From positions 1-40,593 of the forward strand of contig BAXO01000050.1 in NCBI GenBank assembly GCA_001310555.1: 40,593 bases of DNA. The letters are read 5' to 3'. Numbering within the stretch: position 1 is the stretch's first letter; each line of letters begins with the position of its first letter. The position numbers and the translations under genes are program-made. Source of the DNA: Bacillus sp. JCM 19058 (GTDB lineage Bacteria > Bacillota > Bacilli > Bacillales_H > Bacillaceae_D). Below, in pieces: positions 36,406 through 40,593 of the stretch. The notes below the pieces were generated by a model. It was not told where the DNA came from and made no database searches. It saw only the letters and a list, made by a program, of their open reading frames with translations.

Positions 36406-37314
36406 TTATTTGCCTAGCAGCCTTTCGAGCAGGATTCGCCTGAACTTTTCGCTGTCTACTTCAAGACAGACGTCAACATTTCCGTGTTCGTCCGGTAATG
36501 CAACCGTTTGACCCGTCAGCTGACGATGATCGTAATCGACATGAACTTTCATTCGCTCCGTACGAACGATGCTTCGATCGATCAATAACGAAACGGCTAA
36601 CGGATCATGCATAAGTGTGACATCCTCTTCGATGAATTCAAGCCATCGATCGAGCTGTTTGACGAGCAATAAATTAAGTGGCTCTCCGGTTGCCATGAGG
36701 CGATCACGATCCGATTTGTCAATCGTTACTTGGTACGTGACGTCCAAGCCTACCATAACAATAGGCGCACCGCTGCGAAAGACGAGGGAAGCGGCCTCAG
36801 GATCGCAGCGAATGTTGTGCTCATTCTTCGGTAAGGTTAAGGCATTAACGCCTAGCCGGGTGACTCCGCCCATCAGAATGATCTCCTTCACATGTTCGAC
36901 AATTCTAGGCTCGCGGACGATCGCTGCTGCGATATTCGTTAATGGCCCGATCGCCACTATCGTTATTTCACCGCTGTTTTGCATAATGGTGTCGATAATA
37001 AAATCGACGCCATGCTCCTTTTCGTATGTTATTTGATCATCTTCTGTCAGGACGCCTTCTCCCTCGTGTCCAGCCATCCAAATGTCACGATTGTGGAGTA
37101 AAGGCTGGTTAATTCCAGCATAGACGGCTACATCATCGCGATCGCCGATATGAAGGAGCTTCCGAGAAAGCTTTGCCCTCAAGTCGACATCACCGTAAAC
37201 GGTAGTAATTCCTTCGATGACTATTTCTTTTGAGCGGGAGGCAAGGGCGAGAGCCATCGCATCATCAATATCGCTGCCAATGTCCGTGTCAATAATTACT
37301 CTGTCTTGTGCCAT
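36406..37314 (-). CDS. Inosine/uridine-preferring nucleoside hydrolase
   Basis: Cleaves the N-glycosidic bond of ribonucleosides to a free base and ribose. N-terminus VIIDTDIGSDIDDAMALALA is the calcium-binding DTDxxxDDxxAL motif; GITTVYGDVDLRAKL, IVAIGPLTNIAAAIV, LMGGV, EHNIRCDPEAASLVF and LMHDPLAV (late metal Asp) follow. 302 residues, intact and normal size. Start ATG (codon ends at 37314) is preceded by AAGGAATGGGG in the end of the transporter gene, one base beyond whose stop it begins. Coupled to NupC, so nucleosides taken up are probably hydrolysed for salvage or ribose use. Confidence 0.95.
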   Translation of the reverse strand: MAQDRVIIDTDIGSDIDDAMALALASRSKEIVIEGITTVYGDVDLRAKLSRKLLHIGDRDDVAVYAGINQPLLHNRDIWMAGHEGEGVLTEDDQITYEKEHGVDFIIDTIMQNSGEITIVAIGPLTNIAAAIVREPRIVEHVKEIILMGGVTRLGVNALTLPKNEHNIRCDPEAASLVFRSGAPIVMVGLDVTYQVTIDKSDRDRLMATGEPLNLLLVKQLDRWLEFIEEDVTLMHDPLAVSLLIDRSIVRTERMKVHVDYDHRQLTGQTVALPDEHGNVDVCLEVDSEKFRRILLERLLGK

Positions 37315-37315
37315 T

Positions 37316-38565
37316 TTATTTCCCCATTCCTTTAAAATATCGAGCAACATGCTCGTTTAAAAAAATAAACATGCCGGCAATCGCTGCGCTCGACAAGTTC
37401 GCTAACGTGGCAGCTGTTAAAGAACGGATGCCAAGCTGCGCAATTTCCGAGCGACGAGAAGGAGCGATTCCACCAAGCCCTCCGATCGCTCCTGCGATAC
37501 CTGCAATATTGGCGAAGCCACACAAGGCGAAGCTAATAATTACGAGGGCTTTCTCCGAAAAGCCATCCAGGTGCTCGGCGAACTCAATATAGGCGACAAA
37601 TTCGTTTATCGCAAATTTAATCCCGATAAAGTAACCACCACTTACCGCCTCATCCCAAGGTATACCAATCAGAAAGGACAACGGGGCAAAAATATATCCA
37701 AAAATCGTTTCCAACGAAAGCTCCGGATACCCAAATAAACTTCCGATAGGCCGATACCGAGATTTAACAGGGCGATTAATGAAGTGAAGGCGATTAGCAT
37801 TGCTGCAATCGTCAAGGCAAGGCGCATACCATCGCTTGCTCCAGTAGCAGCTGCATCAAAAATGTTTTTCGACTCGCGTTCTGTCGAGAGCTTGAACTGC
37901 TCGCCACGCGCTTTTTCTCTTTCAGGAACGACGATTTTCGCATAAAGTAAACCGGACGGCGCGGCCATAAGAGCTGCTGTGAGCAAATACTCTATCGGAA
38001 TTCCGAGTGCGGCATATCCGGCAAATACTGAACCAGCAACTGTCGCCATCCCGCAAGTCATAACGGTGAAAAGCTCTGAACGAGTCAGTTTTTCGACGTA
38101 GGGCTTGATCACCAGTGCTGATTCATAAGGACCTAAAAATATGTTCGAGGCGGCAGCGGTTGACTCCGTTTTACTCGTTCTTAGCAGCCAGGTGAAAAAG
38201 GAGCCGATAATATGGACGATCCATTGCATCACCCCAATATGGTACAAAATCGAGATCAAGGCAGAAAAGAAAATAATGACAGGAAGCACTTGTATCGCAA
38301 AAACAAATACTCCTTCTGACACGAGATCGCCAAAGATGAACTCAATTCCCGCTTGCGATGAGCCGATCACGGCTTCAATGAAATTAATTACATAGCCAAA
38401 GAGCGTTCGCCCGAACTCCCACTTCAAAACGATGAAGCCAAACGCAATTTGTAAAATCAAAGCACTGATAACCGTGCGGAGGTTAATTGACTTCCTGTCA
38501 ATAGAAATGAGCCATGCAATTCCACCTAAGACGAGGATTCCACAAAGTCCCCAAATAAATTGCAT
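37316..38565 (-). CDS. nupC: NupC-type concentrative nucleoside transporter (frameshifted)
   Basis: Proton-coupled nucleoside importer of the CNT family. N-terminal helix [18 protein letters not shown], then [74 protein letters not shown] (substrate-site segment) and C-terminal [20 protein letters not shown], all family signatures. One T (A on the coding strand) is missing near 37746; corrected the middle reads [20 protein letters not shown] and the protein is 416 residues. The ATG whose codon ends at 38565 is used, with AAGGAG eight bases upstream; the GTG nine bases further up abuts that site. First gene of a two-gene operon with the nucleoside hydrolase. Confidence 0.93.
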
Positions 38566-38651
38566 CGTAGACACTCCTTATTTCATGGTATATTCGTTAG
38601 TATTGCTTTTAAGCCACTCATATATGATTTTGGGCCAAGCTACACTGAATG

Positions 38652-38699
38652 CCACCCATGGGCTTTGGCTGGGAGTATGAATGAACAACCTATGGGCTT
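38652..38699. repeat. Imperfect direct repeat in the nupC/metallophosphoesterase intergenic region
   Basis: CCACCCATGGGCTT (38652-38665) and CAACCTATGGGCTT (38686-38699) match at 12 of 14 positions and start 34 bases apart, about three helical turns. The gap between the divergent genes is 307 bases and must hold both promoters; such repeats are candidate regulator sites. Confidence 0.4.
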
Positions 38700-38728
38700 G
38701 TCCTCTTCTCGTCTAACTCGCATCTTTT

Positions 38729-38751
38729 CTTCAAGACTGCCTGGCTTGAAG
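38729..38751 (-). promoter_or_regulatory. Hairpin in the putative nupC leader
   Basis: CTTCAAG (38729-38735) and CTTGAAG (38745-38751) are perfect complements with a nine-base loop, on the nupC side of the intergenic region. Could be part of a leader RNA or a protein site. It does not fit the purine riboswitch pattern. Confidence 0.35.
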
Positions 38752-38872
38752 CGTGTTAAGACTCTACTTTTCTTTACCCTGGAACAGTTTAACAAAACCT
38801 TTATCCTTTCTTTATCGTAATTTAAAGTACTTTGCATAAAATGAGAATAAAGCCTGAGGGGAGGGCAACTCT

Positions 38873-39723
38873 ATGAAGCTCGTATTAATAGGAGATTTGC
38901 ATTTTCCGGCAATTGATCAAGGTGTATCAGGTATTGCTGAGGCCAGACAAAGCTTTTTTTTCAACATTTTTTTGGACAAATTCCTCGAACAGGAAGGAGA
39001 TTACCACATTTCATTAGGTGATTTAACCCATTACGGTTTACAGGAAGAGCTGGAGTCGGTTTACCATCTATTAAGACGGAATCAAAGGAACTTTGTCCAT
39101 GTTCTTGGAAACCATGATTTGTATGCACAAAGAAGGCAGGATGTATTAAAACAAACTGGCCAATTGCGCTACCATTCGATTACAACAGACTTAGGCGTAT
39201 TAGCGTTTATCGATACGGCGAAAGAAATGAATTATGAGGATTGGGGCGGCTGGGTAGACGAAGAACAATTAGCTTGGCTCGAGCAAGTCGTTCAGGACTC
39301 TGGAACAAAACCGTTGTTCCTCTTTGCTCACCATCCTGTTTATCAAACGACGAAAAGGTCTGAAGTGGAAAAGGCTCTATTCATCCATCGATTGATATGT
39401 GGCGTATTCTTAAGCAAAAGCAAGGCTTAGGCGTTTATTTTAATGGCCATACTCATATCGACTCAATAGTGAAGCAGCATAACTGGACGTTTGTCCAGCT
39501 AGCCGCATGCCTTGATGTGCCTGCCATTCGCCTTATCGATGTTTCCGAGAATGACATTAACATTGCTGCTATGGATTTTAACGATTCAGCCTTATTCGAG
39601 CATGGACGGACTGTAAGCGGCCAAATGAATCATTTTACCCCTCAAGCAAATGTAAAAGGTCAATCAGATGAGCGGGAATGTCGCATCTCTTTGAGCCGTG
39701 CAATGAACTTGTTAAACGGCTAA
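38873..39723 (+). CDS. Calcineurin-like metallophosphoesterase (frameshifted)
   Basis: Class III cyclic-nucleotide-phosphodiesterase-like enzyme with all five metal motifs in order: LIGDLHF (D-x-H), SLGDLTHYG (GDxxxxG), LGNHDLYA (GNH[D/E]), FAHHPV and FNGHTHIDS (GHxH). A base is missing near 39376, after SEVEKA; corrected the frame reads SIHPSIDMWRILKQKQGLG and length is 283 residues. ATG at 38873 follows GAGGGGAGGG. Intracellular, no signal peptide. Divergent from nupC. The substrate may be a cyclic nucleotide or nucleotide phosphomonoester; the neighbouring nucleoside genes fit but do not prove this. Confidence 0.9.
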
Positions 39724-39935
39724 GTGACATCCGAGAAGCTTTTTTTATAGCGGGAAATAAGCACCTATTCTTAAAACGATTGATGAGACCTCGAGAAGCA
39801 ATCAGGATTCCGATCGTATCGGGTAGTTTGATCTTGAACGAGGAAGCCGCTCAAGAAGCACTTTCTTACGGTGCTGCAGCTGTATCGACTTCTAATTTAA
39901 AGGTGCTTTCTGCTCAATTGAGCGGCTTTACATGA
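39678..39935 (+). pseudogene. GlpP-like glycerol-3-phosphate antiterminator with internal deletion
   Basis: 85-codon frame overlapping the end of the phosphoesterase gene. Its end, IPIVSGSLILNEEAAQEALS then YGAAAVSTSN, is the phosphate-binding C-terminus of GlpP-family (TIM-barrel) antiterminators. Its beginning, SDIREAFFIAGNKHLFL, resembles the GlpP N-terminus. The roughly 100 residues that should separate the two parts are absent, and there is no ribosome-binding site, so this is a remnant. GlpP proteins normally control glycerol operons; no such genes lie here. The ATG of the next remnant overlaps its TGA. Confidence 0.55.
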
Positions 39936-40593
39936 TTTATTTAACTGGAATTAGTTCTACTAACCATTGCTCGACTATGCTGAACGTAAAAGTAAATAGC
40001 AAGTGCGGTTTAAACTTTACAGAGACCTTGACGAATGCTGGTAATGCTAGCCGTTTATGGGGTCTCTTGGGGGCTACTTGACCTTATTGGGGGGGCCGCC
40101 GATTGAGCAGTTTTTTATACCAAAAGTCGAACATGTCACGGACACGTATAAGCTTTCGCCATTTGCTGAGTGAGCAGCCTGTCCCGGTTGCTTACCTGAA
40201 AGAAGGCGATGCCTTTTCTTTGGAAGACGAAGTATTTATCCATGTGCTAAACCAGACTCCCGCCGATTAGGAAGGAGAGCTGTCAGCTAAAGAAATCAAC
40301 AATCGCTCTCTTGTTTTAAAGCTAACGGATCAGGAGCATACATTTTTATACATTTATCAGCCGCAAGAGAAGGAGCTTTTGAAGCGATACGGTCAAGCTC
40401 TTACAGCCGGCTTTCTTCATGTACCTCATCCTCATCAAGGTGACTCGACCTCCTCTTCCAAAGCGTTTATCGAAGCAGTAATCCCGACTTATTCAGTTAA
40501 TAGTGCTAATTTGTTTCAAAGGAAGAAAATATATGAGCGGTATCGTGAGCGTGGAATGAAGGTGTTTGTACCGGTGTCGATGGTCATTTCTTG
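39932..40593 (+). pseudogene. Decayed metallo-beta-lactamase-fold hydrolase, ComEC-C-terminal type (3' partial)
   Basis: Recognisable segments in several frames: SLGGYLTLL, PIEQFFIPKVEHVTDTYK, PVPVAYLKEGDAFSLEDEVF, INNRSLVLKLTDQEHTFLY, STSSSKAFIEAVIPTYSVNS and YERYRERGMKVFV, all typical of ComEC/Rec2-like MBL proteins. The first metal motif, normally T-H-x-D-x-D-H, reads TNAGNAS (40031-40051); the TGD motif is replaced by IYQ, and HHG by PHQG. There is an in-frame TAG at 40268-40270 after NQTPAD, a frame change near 40055 and another near 40155, and the last segment also lacks a base (VTG reads as VPV). Substitutions at every ligand plus a nonsense codon indicate a true pseudogene. The window ends inside it. 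Confidence 0.65.
40021..40067. repeat. Inverted repeat inside the decayed MBL gene
   Basis: AGAGACC (40021-40027) and GGTCTCT (40061-40067) are perfect complements with a 33-base loop. Likely incidental to the pseudogene; noted because it follows the GlpP-like remnant. Confidence 0.3.

Noticed and set aside
36569..37036. Long plus-strand open frame opposite the nucleoside hydrolase
   Set aside because: It lies fully within a well-conserved minus-strand gene and is Ser/Thr-rich without family motifs or a ribosome-binding site.
38566..38872. Purine riboswitch in front of nupC
   Set aside because: The conserved core elements (TATA..CCTAAT..ATGG and the paired loops) are not present on the minus strand; only one hairpin was found.
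1..40593. CRISPR arrays, tRNA or rRNA genes, prophage
   Set aside because: No regularly spaced repeats, cloverleaf-type sequences, rRNA segments or phage structural genes were recognised anywhere in the window.

Overview
The window looks like chromosome of an endospore-forming Bacillota of the Bacillaceae (roughly mid-40s %GC by eye). The evidence is the conserved block spoVG-glmU-prs-ctc-pth-fin-mfd-spoVT-spoVB/yabM-yabN(mazG)-rqcP in the same order and strand as in Bacillus, plus sporulation genes and candidate promoters of the sigma-H, sigma-B and sigma-G types. Species cannot be fixed from sequence alone; an alkaliphilic or soil Bacillus relative (Shouchella/Alkalihalobacillus group) is a guess.

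Layout. 1-1713: 5'-truncated DesK-type sensor kinase and its DesR-type regulator. 1865-14589: the housekeeping/sporulation block (sporulation regulator, cell-wall precursor synthesis, PRPP, ribosomal protein L25/Ctc, peptidyl-tRNA hydrolase, anti-sigma-F, transcription-repair coupling factor, SpoVT, a lipid-II-flippase-like exporter, a methylase-MazG fusion, the ribosome rescue factor RqcP). 14754-20426: a carbohydrate-type ABC operon (lipoprotein, two permeases, no ATPase) with a PHP-family phosphoesterase and a LacI repressor, preceded by two abutting perfect palindromes and a cre-like site. 20594-22129 (minus): HAD phosphatase and an S51 peptidase. 22606-24170: NUDIX, GNAT and VOC genes. 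24192-29555: a tightly packed, partly overlapping cluster of small-molecule-modifying enzymes (DUF4269, nucleotidyltransferase, P-loop kinase, MccF/LD-carboxypeptidase, ADP-ribosylglycohydrolase, methyltransferase, AadA-like nucleotidyltransferase), then an AAC(6')-like acetyltransferase. 30749-36232: two-component system plus three-gene ABC-2 exporter. 36406-38565 (minus): NupC nucleoside transporter and nucleoside hydrolase. 38873-39723: a metallophosphoesterase. 39678-40593: two decayed genes, a GlpP-like antiterminator with an internal deletion and a beta-lactamase-fold hydrolase that has lost its metal ligands.

The most important caution is that 26 genes, including the essential glmU, are broken by one-base indels at about 40 places. 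Most are an extra A or T in a run that is now 7-8 long; the rest are mainly a lost base, often G or C. After undoing them every gene returns to a whole number of codons and its family's normal length. I read these as uncorrected sequencing errors, not biology, and annotate those genes as single CDSs with the break positions given. The only region that looks truly decayed is the 3' end.

The accessory half sits directly after rqcP, where Bacillus normally carries yabP-yabQ-divIC, and desKR sits where purR-yabJ normally precede spoVG. Either the conserved block has been rearranged at both ends or the assembly joins are wrong.
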